The notes under the pieces are model-generated. The model was not told where the DNA came from and did no database searches. It was given only the letters and a program-made list of their open reading frames with translations. This document shows, piece after piece, positions 15,643 to 24,157 of a DNA stretch of 64,000 nucleotides (the first letter of the stretch is position 1; each line of letters opens with the position of its first letter). The position numbers and the translations under genes were made by a program. This DNA comes from Anderseniella sp. (GTDB lineage Bacteria > Pseudomonadota > Alphaproteobacteria > Rhizobiales > Aestuariivirgaceae), in contig JANQOK010000017.1 of the NCBI GenBank assembly GCA_028289645.1, positions 62,001-126,000 on the forward strand, in the 5' to 3' direction.

Positions 15643-17550
15643 CTAGTAATTGCTGTGCTGTACAGGCTCCGGAGCGCCGCTGGCTATTCTGGCCCACACC
15701 GCATCGTTGATTGTCACGCCGATCTGTTCCTGCAGCGCGTTGACGTATTCGGCGTACAGGTCGTTGGACAGGTTGGTCTCCAGCACCTGGCGGATTGCCC
15801 TGGCTTCTTCGGAGGTCGGATTGAACCCGGTGCCCAGGACGGGGGTCGAGGCGATGAGCTTGGCGGATTTGCCGTCATTGGCGATGGAAAATGCCTTGCC
15901 GTCTTCTGCAACCGAGAACAGCGCACCGACATCGGCGGCAGTGAACTGCGCATTGTTCTCATTGCGCCGGACGCCGCTGACTGTTTTGATCTCGGCGTTT
16001 TCCGCCGTTGCCAGATCGGCGATGGTGGTGCCCGCACGCAGCTTGGCCACCAGCTCTTCCGCCTTCTTGCGGGTGGCGCCGGCCGCTTCGCGGGTTTTCC
16101 AGGTCTCCGCCACCTTGTCCTTGATGTCGTTGAAGGCAGGAACGGCAGAGGCAATGATGTCACGGGTCTCGAGCCAGGTGAAACCGTCATCGCCGTCTGT
16201 CAGAGGGGAAATCTCCAGCCCGATTTCGGTCTCAAACGCCGTGGTGAGGGAGGCGGTGTGGCCGGGAACCGTGATAGTCTTGCCATCCTTGTCGGTGCCG
16301 TCAAGCGCGACCGGTCCGACATTGGCGACCTTGATGCCGATCTCTGCTGCGGCCTCTTCCAGGGTGGCTCCGCTGGCACGAGCATCTTCAAACTTGTCGT
16401 GCAGGTCGAGCAGTTGGTCACGGGCCTTGGACTTGCGGACTTCCGTCGCCAGTTCCTCGCGCATTTCATCAAGCGGTCTTTCTCCGCTGGCGCCGACAAT
16501 TGTCGCTTTCAGCAGGACAGTAGAGAACCGGCCCTTTACCGGATCGGAGACGGCGCCGTCCGCCAGCGCGAACGCGGCCTCGGCGACAGCAGGATCGGGA
16601 ATGGCTGTTTTCGTCACGGTACCCAACGAAATGTCGGCTTCGGTCTTGCCCTGTTCCTTTGCGATATCTTCAAAGCTGGTGCCGTCCTTGATTTTCTGGG
16701 CCGCGACAATGGCGTCGGCCTCATTGTCGAACGTAATCTGCAGGACGGTGCGGGTTTCTGCTGCAGCGAGCCGTTTCTTGGTTGCCTCGTACTGGCGCTT
16801 CAGATCGTCCTCGCTGACCTCGATGCCTGCCATGATCGCTTCTGGCGTCAGGGCGACGATTGCCATCGAGCGGCGTTCCGGTTCACGGAAGGTATCCTTG
16901 TTGTCATCGTACAGTGATTTCAGGTCTGCATCGGTGGGCTGTTTCACTGCGTCAGGCAGCGTGAATTCGAAATAAGTGGCGTCGCGCTGCTCCGTCCTGT
17001 GTTTCCAGATCAGCTCGACCAGCGTGTCTGGCACGACCGCTTGGGTGGTCAGAGGCTGAGAGATGACCTGTCGGGTCATGCTGTTGCGCTCAATGGAGAA
17101 GAATTGCTCTTCGCTGAAGCCGTTCTGGCGCAACAGATTGCGGAAGCTGTCGGCGTTGAAAGTGCCGTCCGCACCCTGGAATTGCGGGCTGTCGGCGACG
17201 CGCTGGGCAACGGCGCGTTCCGGCATGGTGATGCCCAATGCGGCCGCCTGGCTGTCCAGCGCAGCATCGCGCATCAGGTCGCCGAGGATCTGCCGGTCAA
17301 TGCCAAGCTGACGAGCCCGGTCCGGGGTGACCGTTTCGCCGAGGCGGCGCGAGTATACGGACAGCTGCCGGTTGAAAGCTTCGGAGAACTCATAGGAACC
17401 GATCTCGCGGTCGCCGACCTTGGCCAGCGTTTCCGACGAGCCGCCGCGCAACATGTCTTCAATACCCCACACGGCAAAACTGCCGGCCAGCAGGGCGATG
17501 AATACCTTGGCGATGATGCCGCCGGATTTGCTGCGCAGTGCAGTAAGCAT
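15643..17550 (-). CDS. ppiD: PpiD-type peptidyl-prolyl cis-trans isomerase / SurA-like chaperone
   Basis: Periplasmic, membrane-anchored folding factor of 635 aa. A single N-terminal membrane segment (about residues 12-30, KVFIALLAGSFAVWGIEDML) is followed by a SurA-N-like domain (VGDREIGSYEFSEAFNRQL) and a parvulin-type region at about 245-360 (TVLQITFDNEADAIVAAQKI, FEDIAKEQGKTEADISLGTV). A second parvulin-like stretch follows to about 580. It converges on the end of the OleC-like ligase gene, 47 bases away, and diverges from tpiA. A ppiD gene beside tpiA-secG is the usual Rhizobiales arrangement, which supports the assignment. Confidence 0.9.
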   Translation of the reverse strand: MLTALRSKSGGIIAKVFIALLAGSFAVWGIEDMLRGGSSETLAKVGDREIGSYEFSEAFNRQLSVYSRRLGETVTPDRARQLGIDRQILGDLMRDAALDSQAAALGITMPERAVAQRVADSPQFQGADGTFNADSFRNLLRQNGFSEEQFFSIERNSMTRQVISQPLTTQAVVPDTLVELIWKHRTEQRDATYFEFTLPDAVKQPTDADLKSLYDDNKDTFREPERRSMAIVALTPEAIMAGIEVSEDDLKRQYEATKKRLAAAETRTVLQITFDNEADAIVAAQKIKDGTSFEDIAKEQGKTEADISLGTVTKTAIPDPAVAEAAFALADGAVSDPVKGRFSTVLLKATIVGASGERPLDEMREELATEVRKSKARDQLLDLHDKFEDARASGATLEEAAAEIGIKVANVGPVALDGTDKDGKTITVPGHTASLTTAFETEIGLEISPLTDGDDGFTWLETRDIIASAVPAFNDIKDKVAETWKTREAAGATRKKAEELVAKLRAGTTIADLATAENAEIKTVSGVRRNENNAQFTAADVGALFSVAEDGKAFSIANDGKSAKLIASTPVLGTGFNPTSEEARAIRQVLETNLSNDLYAEYVNALQEQIGVTINDAVWARIASGAPEPVQHSNY

Positions 17551-17691
17551 GAATTCAGCCTCTTAACGTTTCGGGTACTCTCTATATAAAGCGTGAATAA
17601 TGCGCCGCAAGCCGCTATCTGTGTAAGTTAAGTTTTGGTAACACGGACACTGGCAGGTCCAGCGGATGCGATTGCAAGGAGAAGAGACACG

Positions 17692-18435
17692 ATGAGGCCA
17701 TTGGCGGCAGGAAACTGGAAGATGAACGGGCACCAGGCGTCGGTTGCGGAACTGGGCGCATTGAAGGACAAGCTCGCGGCCGCCAGCCCGGCCTGTGACG
17801 TCATGATCTGCCCGCCTGCTACACTCATCACAACGTTTTCAGATGCCGCAGCGGGAAGCGTCATCCAGATTGGCGGCCAGGACTGCCATTCTGCGGTTTC
17901 AGGCGCTCATACGGGCGACATCTCTGCCGCCATGCTGAAAGACGCCGGCGCTGGCGCTGTGATCGTCGGCCACTCGGAACGCCGCGCCGATCACGGCGAG
18001 ACCAGCGAACTGGTGAAAGCCAAGGCGCAAGCGGCGATTGATGCCGGACTGGTCGCGATTGTCTGTCTGGGCGAGACGCTGGCAGAGCGTGAAGCAGGCG
18101 ATACGCTCAGTGTCGTTCACGCCCAATTGAACGGCTCGCTGCCCGATCAGGCGGCCGGTGCGACCACCATCATCGCCTATGAACCGGTCTGGGCGATTGG
18201 GTCCGGACTCACTCCGACGACTGAACAGGTGGCGGAAGTCCATCAGGCGATCAGGGCAGGGCTGTCGGCCCTGACAAGCGCCGAAGAAGCGCACCGGATA
18301 CGCATATTGTATGGCGGTTCGGTCAAACCGTCCAACGCGGCGGAACTGATGGCCATCGACAATGTGGACGGGGCGCTGGTTGGCGGTGCCAGCCTGAAAG
18401 CGGACGACTTTGCCGGCATCATCGCGGCGTTCTGA
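17692..18435 (+). CDS. tpiA: triose-phosphate isomerase
   Basis: Interconverts dihydroxyacetone phosphate and glyceraldehyde 3-phosphate in glycolysis and gluconeogenesis, in the cytoplasm. The 247-aa length is normal. Lys10 (AGNWKMN), His94 (VGHSERR) and catalytic Glu164 (AYEPVWAIG) are present, with the phosphate loop YGGSVKPSN and VGGASL near the end. I chose the ATG at 17692 over an upstream in-frame start because homologues begin with this [10 protein letters not shown] type of sequence and AGGAGAAGAG lies just before it. It is divergent from ppiD with secG downstream. Confidence 0.97.
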   Translation: MRPLAAGNWKMNGHQASVAELGALKDKLAAASPACDVMICPPATLITTFSDAAAGSVIQIGGQDCHSAVSGAHTGDISAAMLKDAGAGAVIVGHSERRADHGETSELVKAKAQAAIDAGLVAIVCLGETLAEREAGDTLSVVHAQLNGSLPDQAAGATTIIAYEPVWAIGSGLTPTTEQVAEVHQAIRAGLSALTSAEEAHRIRILYGGSVKPSNAAELMAIDNVDGALVGGASLKADDFAGIIAAF

Positions 18436-18514
18436 ACGGTTTACATTCGCGCTGCAAACGCCTACATGAGCGGCAACCGAAATTTTTTAGCCGTGACAAG
18501 GTTCGAGACATCCC

Positions 18515-18892
18515 ATGATAACCGTTATCACAGTGGTTCACCTTTTGATCGTTCTGGCCCTGATTGCCGTGGTACTGATGCAGCGCTCAGAAGGCGGCGC
18601 GCTTGGCATTGGCGGTGGCGGCGGCGGTGGCGGCGGCGGAATGTTCACCTCGCGAGGTGCTGGCAGTGCACTGACCCGGACCACGGCGGTTCTGGCCGTT
18701 TGTTTCTTTATCACATCGTTGTCCCTGGCCTATCTGTCACGCGGTGACGGCGGCGGCAGTTCGGTTCTCGACCAGGTCGCCCCCAGCCAGTCACAGGGCG
18801 AGCAGGGCGGCAACAATGACGGCAGGTCGGTTCTGCCAACCCTGCCAGGCACGCCGCCTGCGCCTACGGAACCTGCGGTTCCTACGGAGTAA
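18515..18892 (+). CDS. secG: protein translocase subunit SecG
   Basis: Small membrane partner of SecYE. The 125-aa protein has an N-terminal membrane helix (about 3-21), the conserved LMQRSEGGALGIGGG turn, a run of ten glycines, a second helix (about 55-71), and a Gly/Ser/Pro-rich cytoplasmic or periplasmic tail rich in PTLPGTPPAPT-type sequence. The long Gly run is encoded by GGC/GGT repeats. It lies 79 bases after tpiA, the common arrangement. Here the gene that usually follows, pyrG, is about 13 kb away instead, and a REP-like repeat block follows secG. Confidence 0.95.
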   Translation: MITVITVVHLLIVLALIAVVLMQRSEGGALGIGGGGGGGGGGMFTSRGAGSALTRTTAVLAVCFFITSLSLAYLSRGDGGGSSVLDQVAPSQSQGEQGGNNDGRSVLPTLPGTPPAPTEPAVPTE

Positions 18893-18899
18893 TTTGATT

Positions 18900-18996
18900 T
18901 CGCTCACGCAAGCAGCCTGACGGCTGCGCTCCGCGGGGGCGCACTTCGTGCGGCGCGCAGTCGCGCTTGCCTCGGTACGTCCCGTGCCTCGGAGGG
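18900..18996. repeat. REP-like hairpin repeat, copy A
   Basis: A block beginning CGCTCACGCAAGCAGCC that can fold into successive short hairpins, such as CGCAC-TTC-GTGCG. It aligns over nearly its whole length, with scattered changes, to 42869-42962 upstream of eno. It starts eight bases after the secG stop and may act as a transcript end or RNA-stability element. Confidence 0.75.
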
Positions 18997-19062
18997 TATG
19001 CTTTAATCATGTTGTGCTGAACTCTGGAACTAGGCTCGACCGTGCCTCGGGCCGGTCAGGCC

Positions 19063-19106
19063 CGCCCCCGCGGAGCGCAGCCGAAGGCTGCTTGCGTGAG
19101 CGACAT
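19063..19106. repeat. REP-like hairpin repeat, copy B (inverted)
   Basis: These 44 bases are the exact reverse complement of 42865-42908. They also pair with most of copy A just upstream, so copies A and B form a head-to-head inverted pair that could fold into one long hairpin between secG and the DUF2332 gene. Confidence 0.75.
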
Positions 19107-19166
19107 CAACAAGAGCGATGCAAAACCCCGCTTGCTTGGCCCTGACCGCACCTTGATAATCTCTAC

Positions 19167-20213
19167 ATGACAACCGAAACCCGAATTCGTGAGTCTTTCG
19201 CTGTGCAGGCGCACTGGTGCGAGAAACTTGGATCCCCGTTGACAGCCCGGCTGCTAGCGGGGCTTGGTGAGAAATTGGACCGTGCCAGTCAGAGCGGGCG
19301 CAGGGTGCTGACTTGGCAGGGTCCACCGGACGCGCTTGGTGATGCGGTGGCGTTGCGGCTGGCGGGTGCGTTGCATGGCCTGGCGCGACGTGGCACTTAT
19401 CCGGAGCTGAGCGCGCTTTACCCGCCGAACCCGTTGCCGGACCGCGACAGGCTCGTGCAAGCCGCGCTCGACATTATCAAAGTTGCCGATGCCGACGTGA
19501 TGGGCTGGCTGGATCACCCTCCACAGACAAATGAAGTGGCCCGCTCGGCAGTGCTTTTTCCCGGACTTATGCAGATTGCCGCCGAAACCGGCCTGCCGCT
19601 GAGCCTGCACGAAGTCGGCTGCAGCGCCGGGCTCAACCTGGTCGCAGACAGGTACGCGTACCGTCTCGGCGGCGTTAAGGCCGGTATGCCCGGTTCACCG
19701 GTCGTGCTGGCGCCTGAGTGGTCCGGAGCGGTGCCCGATGGAACGGACCCTGTCATCGTCAGCCGGCACGGGTGCGACCGCAACGTTCTCAATGTGCGTG
19801 ATGTCGAGCACGCAGAACGCATCATCTCCTATGTCTGGCCGGACCAGGCAGACCGCATGGACCGGGTAATTGCGGCGCTGGACCTGGCTGGCCGCGATCC
19901 ACCGGTTGTCGAGCAGGCAGATGCCGGCGACTGGATCGAGACAGTAATTACCGACGAAGCGCCCTCGGGCGTGGCGCGGGTGGTCCTGCATTCGATTGCC
20001 TTCCAGTATTTTCCGGAACAGGTGCAGCGCCGCATTACGTCGAGGATCGAAACGGCAGGTGCCAACGCATCATCAGCGATGCCATTGGCCTGGCTGTCGT
20101 TCGAGCAGTTCGGCACCAAAGGCCCGCGTCTTGAGCTCAGGTTGTGGCCTGGAGGCGCCACTCGCGTACTTGCGACCGCCGATGCTCATTGCCGGTCAGT
20201 TCACTGGTGCTAG
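19167..20213 (+). CDS. DUF2332 family protein
   Basis: A 348-aa cytoplasmic protein matching DUF2332, a family without an established biochemical role to my knowledge. Recognisable points are YPELSALYPP near residue 75, HPPQTNEVARSAVLFPG near 117, and LHEVGCSAGLNL near 145, which resembles a methyltransferase-type nucleotide-binding turn. VVLHSIAFQYFP and LRLWPGGATRVLATADAH lie near the C-terminus. The start ATG at 19167 follows the repeat block. A SAM-binding fold is possible from the EVGCSAGLNL loop; this is inference. It is followed closely by an ArsR/SRPBCC pair with its own promoter region. Confidence 0.8.
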   Translation: MTTETRIRESFAVQAHWCEKLGSPLTARLLAGLGEKLDRASQSGRRVLTWQGPPDALGDAVALRLAGALHGLARRGTYPELSALYPPNPLPDRDRLVQAALDIIKVADADVMGWLDHPPQTNEVARSAVLFPGLMQIAAETGLPLSLHEVGCSAGLNLVADRYAYRLGGVKAGMPGSPVVLAPEWSGAVPDGTDPVIVSRHGCDRNVLNVRDVEHAERIISYVWPDQADRMDRVIAALDLAGRDPPVVEQADAGDWIETVITDEAPSGVARVVLHSIAFQYFPEQVQRRITSRIETAGANASSAMPLAWLSFEQFGTKGPRLELRLWPGGATRVLATADAHCRSVHWC

Positions 20214-20252
20214 GACGGTTTACAGAACACCCATTGACAGGATTGCACGAAT

Positions 20253-20288
20253 ATATAACCATATAGTTATGGAACAATCTGGTTATAT
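20253..20288. promoter_or_regulatory. probable ArsR autoregulatory operator overlapping the start codon
   Basis: ATATAACC (20253-20260) and GGTTATAT (20281-20288) are perfect inverted arms on either side of the ArsR-family start codon. A nested ATAAC/GTTAT pair (20256-20270) lies inside. A TTGACA hexamer at 20234-20239 provides a -35 candidate. ATAACC/GGTTAT palindromes are typical operators for ArsR regulators paired with SRPBCC proteins, so self-repression is likely. Confidence 0.6.
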
Positions 20289-20640
20289 TCAGCAACAACC
20301 TGATCTTGACGCGATCTTTGCCGCGCTGGCGGACCCGACACGCCGGGCCATCCTGTCCCGGCTGGCCAATGGCGAGGCATCGGTCAACGAGATCGCGGCG
20401 CCGTTTCAGATCAGCCAGCCGGCAGTCTCAAAGCACCTGAAAGTGCTGGAGCGCGCCGGCCTGATTGAGCGCGACGTTGTCGAACAGCGCCGGCCGGCCA
20501 GGCTGAAGGCGGACAGTATGGCCGCGGCCGTCGACTGGCTGGATGAGTTCAGGGCTTTCTGGGGCAAGAGCTTCGATCAGCTCGATGACATTCTGGTTCA
20601 AATGAAACAAGCCGAAGCAAAGGAAAAAGACCATGAGTGA
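20269..20640 (+). CDS. ArsR-family transcriptional repressor
   Basis: A 123-aa winged-helix regulator. The core is FAALADPTRRAILSRLANGEASV (about 18-40), followed by the recognition helix region FQISQPAVSKHLKVLERAGLI, a textbook ArsR HTH. There is no obvious metal-binding ELCVCDL motif, so it belongs to the group that pairs with an SRPBCC (AHSA1) protein rather than to the arsenic sensors. Its stop overlaps the start of that partner gene by eight bases. A perfect inverted repeat surrounds its start codon, suggesting autorepression. Confidence 0.92.
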   Translation: MEQSGYIQQQPDLDAIFAALADPTRRAILSRLANGEASVNEIAAPFQISQPAVSKHLKVLERAGLIERDVVEQRRPARLKADSMAAAVDWLDEFRAFWGKSFDQLDDILVQMKQAEAKEKDHE

Positions 20641-21136
20641 CCTACCTGAGTATATTGTGGAGCGCATGTTTGACGCGCCGCGGGCCATGGTCTGGAGGGC
20701 CTGGACCGATCCTGAGTTACTGGCGCGCTGGTACGGTCCGGGCGTCGACACCATCATTCACAAGTTTGACCTGAAGCCCGGCGGCGTCTGGCTCAACGAG
20801 ATGAAATGGGGCGACAAGTCCGATCTCAGCAAGGCGGTGTTCCAGGAAGTCGTGCCTGAACAGAAAATGGTCTGGCATCATTCGTCCACGGATGCGGATT
20901 GGAACACGGTTTCCAATCCCATGATGGCTGACTGGCCGCGGGTGCTGCTAACGGTGGTGACGTTTGAGGACGACGGTGCCAAAACCAAAGTCACTCTGAC
21001 CTGGACGCCGCTTAAGGCCAGTGAAGCCGAGAAGGCCTGTTTTGCCAACGTCATGGGCAATATGGGCAAGGGCTGGGAGAGCGGCTTTGCCATCATGGAC
21101 GAAATGTTCGCGGAGATGCAGGCAGGCGAAAGCTGA
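20633..21136 (+). CDS. SRPBCC (AHSA1-like) domain protein
   Basis: A 167-aa START-like ligand-binding protein. It begins with IVERMFDAPRAMVWRAWTDPELLARWYGP, the N-terminal signature of the Activator-of-Hsp90-like group, and carries the conserved GGVWLNEMKWGDK and a C-terminal amphipathic helix (MGKGWESGFAIMDEMF). In such pairs the SRPBCC protein probably binds or modifies the ligand sensed by the ArsR partner. Translation is coupled to the ArsR gene by an eight-base overlap. The ligand is unknown. Confidence 0.88.
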   Translation: MSDLPEYIVERMFDAPRAMVWRAWTDPELLARWYGPGVDTIIHKFDLKPGGVWLNEMKWGDKSDLSKAVFQEVVPEQKMVWHHSSTDADWNTVSNPMMADWPRVLLTVVTFEDDGAKTKVTLTWTPLKASEAEKACFANVMGNMGKGWESGFAIMDEMFAEMQAGES

Positions 21137-21405
21137 AATTTCCTGTCGAAGCGCGTCGGCGTTGCGGGCGGGAAGTGGAAACTTCCCGTCCGGGCGGCAA
21201 GTCACAGGCTGAATATCCGGCGTGTGAGAATTCACACATCCGCCGCATGGCAACACCGCTATGGTCAGTGCAAATCGGTCAAAGCCAGAAAAGCAGGAGG
21301 CGAGAATTGACCCACATTAGCGAAACCCGGCTCCCGCGGCCGTTCAGTGGCTGATGCTTGAAAAGGATCTTCCGCTGGCCAGGTAGCCTGACCAAGGAGA
21401 TCATT

Positions 21406-21741
21406 ATGACTGACAATACACTCAGAAAGACTTTGTTTGCTGCAATAGCCACTGCCGTTGTGCTGTCTGGAACGTCCTTCATAGCCGAGGACGCTGACGC
21501 CCGGTCCGCCAGATGCGGCAGCCACAAGGACGTCGTGGCCTTTCTCGGCAAAAAGTACAAGGAAACCAGAATCGGTATGGGACTGATCAACGCCGGGCAG
21601 ATGATGGAGCTGTTCATGTCCGAGCAGGGATCATGGACAATGCTGATCACCAGGCCGGACGGCGTGACCTGCTTCGGTCCCGTCGGCAAGAATTGGACCC
21701 ACATCAAGGCGAAGCCGGCAAAGACGGAAACCGGCGCGTGA
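21406..21741 (+). CDS. small exported hypothetical protein
   Basis: A 111-aa protein with a clear signal peptide (LRKTLFAAIATAVVLSGTSF) and likely cleavage after ADA at about residue 30. The mature part has two cysteines (SARCGSH and GVTCFG) that could form a disulfide and no membrane segment. The ATG at 21406 is chosen for AAGGAG six bases upstream. I do not recognise the family; many alphaproteobacteria encode short secreted proteins with a similar WTMLITRPDGVTC pattern. It converges with the VOC gene downstream. Confidence 0.75.
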   Translation: MTDNTLRKTLFAAIATAVVLSGTSFIAEDADARSARCGSHKDVVAFLGKKYKETRIGMGLINAGQMMELFMSEQGSWTMLITRPDGVTCFGPVGKNWTHIKAKPAKTETGA

Positions 21742-21759
21742 AGCCGGGGCCTGTTGGCT

Positions 21760-22134
21760 CTAGGTCTCGTGGTTATGGAAATCGATATGGATATGATTGC
21801 CGTCGAAATCGAAGACATTGACCTGTGTGATGTCAATTCCGGGCACCTTGACCACCTTGTAGTCGATGCTGCGGCTGTCGAGGTTCTCCAGAAATGACGC
21901 ATAACCGGTCGCGGACAGGGCGAAATGCTCCAGTTTCGGGTCATGTCCGGCCGGTTGTGTGTCCACACCCACAAGATGCACAACCGGATGTTCTCCGGCA
22001 TACATCCAGGCGCCCGGAAACGGAAACGGCGGGCGCGCGCCCGACGTCATGCCGAGGACGTCTTCATACCATTTTATCATCTGCTCGAGATTTGCCGTTT
22101 TGACGTTCACATGGTCGAGGCGGTTGAGTTGCAT
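21760..22134 (-). CDS. VOC-family (glyoxalase/dioxygenase-like) protein
   Basis: A single-domain vicinal oxygen chelate protein of about 124 aa. It begins with LNRLDHVNVKTANLEQMIKWYEDVLGM, with the first metal-ligand His at residue 7, and ends with NVFDFDGNHIHIDFHN, which supplies the second set of ligands. HFALSATGYASFLENL sits between them. The ATG at 22134 has an AAAGG site; a longer frame upstream lacks one. Family members act as lyases, dioxygenases or binding proteins. The substrate is not evident. Confidence 0.82.
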   Translation of the reverse strand: MQLNRLDHVNVKTANLEQMIKWYEDVLGMTSGARPPFPFPGAWMYAGEHPVVHLVGVDTQPAGHDPKLEHFALSATGYASFLENLDSRSIDYKVVKVPGIDITQVNVFDFDGNHIHIDFHNHET

Positions 22135-22300
22135 CAGATTTGCCTTTGCGGATGGCTGTGGGCTAATGATCATCATTCTGCATGTATCAGATGGACTTAT
22201 CTACTGTTTCAACCGGCCTGGTCTGTCGAAATGCTTGCAGGAACCCAGTGCCGGGCGGCCAGTGATCGGCACCGCTGATATCTGAGAGGGGCGGGATCGG

Positions 22301-22984
22301 ATGTTCGGAAGCTTGAAGCGCTTTGCTGATGACTGGTCACAGCGAAGATGGTCGCAACCGGACATTGCGGTTGAGTATGAAGTGTTGGGCAGCCAATACG
22401 GCGGCTGGCCCGTCGCGGTCAGCGGCCTTGGTCCGCACAGCACCGTCTATTCGTTCGGCGCCGGTACCGACATCAGTTTTGACCGTGCCGCGATCGACAG
22501 GTTTGGCTGCACCGTGCTTGTGTTTGACCCGACACCGAAGAGTGTCGCCTGGATCTCCGGTCAGGCCCTGCCAGAACGGTTGCTGTTTCATCCGATTGGC
22601 ATCGATCAGGCCGACGGAGCAGCGACATTCCATTCTCCGCCCGATGCTGATCATGTTTCGTTTGCGGTAAACCCCACGCCATCCGCCGGGAGGCAGTCTT
22701 CCGTCACGGCCAGCGTCATGCGGCTTGAGACCATCGTCGAAACTGTCGCGCCGGCGCCTCCAGACATCCTGAAGCTTGATATCGAAGGTTTCGAGTATCG
22801 CGTGATCGCTGACATATTGTCGGGGCCAATCCGGCCGGCACAATTGCTGGTTGAGTTTCATCACAGGAAGTACGGATTTGACGTTGCCGATACCGCCCGG
22901 TCCGTGGCCAGCCTGAAGAACGCTGGATACAGGTTATTCCATGTGTCCGGCACCGGTCGCGAATATGGCTTCATCCGGTCATGA
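22301..22984 (+). CDS. FkbM-family SAM-dependent methyltransferase
   Basis: A 227-aa protein of the FkbM type, which methylates hydroxyls of sugars or secondary metabolites. Seen: VYSFGAGTDISFDRAA (motif I region), VLVFDPTPKSVAW, LETIVETV, and PDILKLDIEGFEYRVI, the family's most distinctive motif. It is followed 16 bases later by a glycosyltransferase gene on the same strand, which supports O-methylation of a glycan or glycolipid sugar. Confidence 0.85.
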   Translation: MFGSLKRFADDWSQRRWSQPDIAVEYEVLGSQYGGWPVAVSGLGPHSTVYSFGAGTDISFDRAAIDRFGCTVLVFDPTPKSVAWISGQALPERLLFHPIGIDQADGAATFHSPPDADHVSFAVNPTPSAGRQSSVTASVMRLETIVETVAPAPPDILKLDIEGFEYRVIADILSGPIRPAQLLVEFHHRKYGFDVADTARSVASLKNAGYRLFHVSGTGREYGFIRS

Positions 22985-23000
22985 CTGGCAGGCTGAACTG

Positions 23001-23930
23001 ATGGACAAAATTCCTGACACCATCGTGCACTACGGACGCTACAATCCTGCGCACCGCACCGGCGGCGTGGAGGCATTCGCCACAAGCCTGCAACTTGCTT
23101 TTGAACAGGTGCAGTACCTCGACAGCAGCCAAGACGGCCCCGGTTCGCCGGCCATGCAGCGGGTGATTGCCCACCGGTTGCCGGTGGTTTGTGACAACCA
23201 CCTGGTCATGGACTGGCCGGACGGGTATCCGGTTATCGGTTTTCAACATGGCGTGGCGGCTGAGAAGAAATTCGTCACCCGGTCCTGGACTGACTGGTCG
23301 CTGGCCCGCAAGCAGGCCCGTGCGGCGCGGCGGAAATCCACCGTGTGGGTCGCGTGCGCCAGGTGGATATCCGATGAGTTTGCCAGACGACACGGCAATC
23401 CGGCGCAGCACGTCATCTACCATACGGTCGACACGGATCTATTCGACGGCAAGCTCGCCAACCGGGGATCCAAACTGGTCCTTCACGATGGGCGCTCCAG
23501 GCACAAGGGCCGTGACCTCTATCCCATCCTGCAGGCGGCTCTGCCTGACTGGCGGTTCGAGCCGCTGTCGTGCCCACCGCAGCAGGTGCCGGAGCGGATG
23601 CGTAGGGCCCGCGCCTTCATGCATCTGAGCCGGTATGAAGGCAACAGTATTGTGTGCAATGAAGCTATGGCCATGGGGCTGCCATGCCTTTTTACCCGAG
23701 TCGGCCTGATGCGGGACGGCGAGCCGCTCGATGTTCGCATCGTTGAGGTCAGCCATGCTTACGGGCGCTCTTCCGGGCTGATTGAATGCGCAGGTTCATT
23801 CCTCGAAGATTTGAATGGGAGTGCCTATTCCCCGCGCGACTGGATCATGCGGCATACGTCGCAGCGGTCGTTCGTCCAGGGCTGGAAGGATGTCATGGCC
23901 AGTTGGCGGAGTATCAGCGCCGACAGCTGA
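23001..23930 (+). CDS. glycosyltransferase, GT4-like
   Basis: A 309-aa probable glycosyltransferase. The second Rossmann half shows LVLHDGRSRHKGRD, RRARAFMHLSRYEGNSIVCNEAMAMGLPCLFTRVG, a good match to the nucleotide-sugar-binding E-x7-E-type region of GT4 enzymes. The N-terminal half is short and starts with DTIVHYGRYNPAHRTGGVEAFA. It has no membrane segment. It shares an operon with the FkbM methyltransferase gene. I chose the ATG at 23001; a longer frame would overlap the FkbM gene. Confidence 0.8.
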   Translation: MDKIPDTIVHYGRYNPAHRTGGVEAFATSLQLAFEQVQYLDSSQDGPGSPAMQRVIAHRLPVVCDNHLVMDWPDGYPVIGFQHGVAAEKKFVTRSWTDWSLARKQARAARRKSTVWVACARWISDEFARRHGNPAQHVIYHTVDTDLFDGKLANRGSKLVLHDGRSRHKGRDLYPILQAALPDWRFEPLSCPPQQVPERMRRARAFMHLSRYEGNSIVCNEAMAMGLPCLFTRVGLMRDGEPLDVRIVEVSHAYGRSSGLIECAGSFLEDLNGSAYSPRDWIMRHTSQRSFVQGWKDVMASWRSISADS

Positions 23931-24157
23931 CAGCCAGCCCGTGAAGAGCCGGGCATCAGTCAATCTCACTCCAGACATATCTGCCGACAGATCTGGCAAA
24001 TTGGTGTTTTTCACTGATTGATCGCGGACATGCAGCAGATGCTTTCGCAACAATCACCCTAGACTCAAATCCTTCTGACGACCGCGCCGGGCAGGCAATC
24101 GATGCTTCGTATGCAAGCTCCGGACTTGCGCAAGCTAACAGTGCGGGAGGGTGCAAC

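Noticed and set aside
15650-16975. Two long plus-strand frames opposite ppiD
   Set aside because: Ser/Val-rich or low-complexity shadows of a well-supported ppiD gene.
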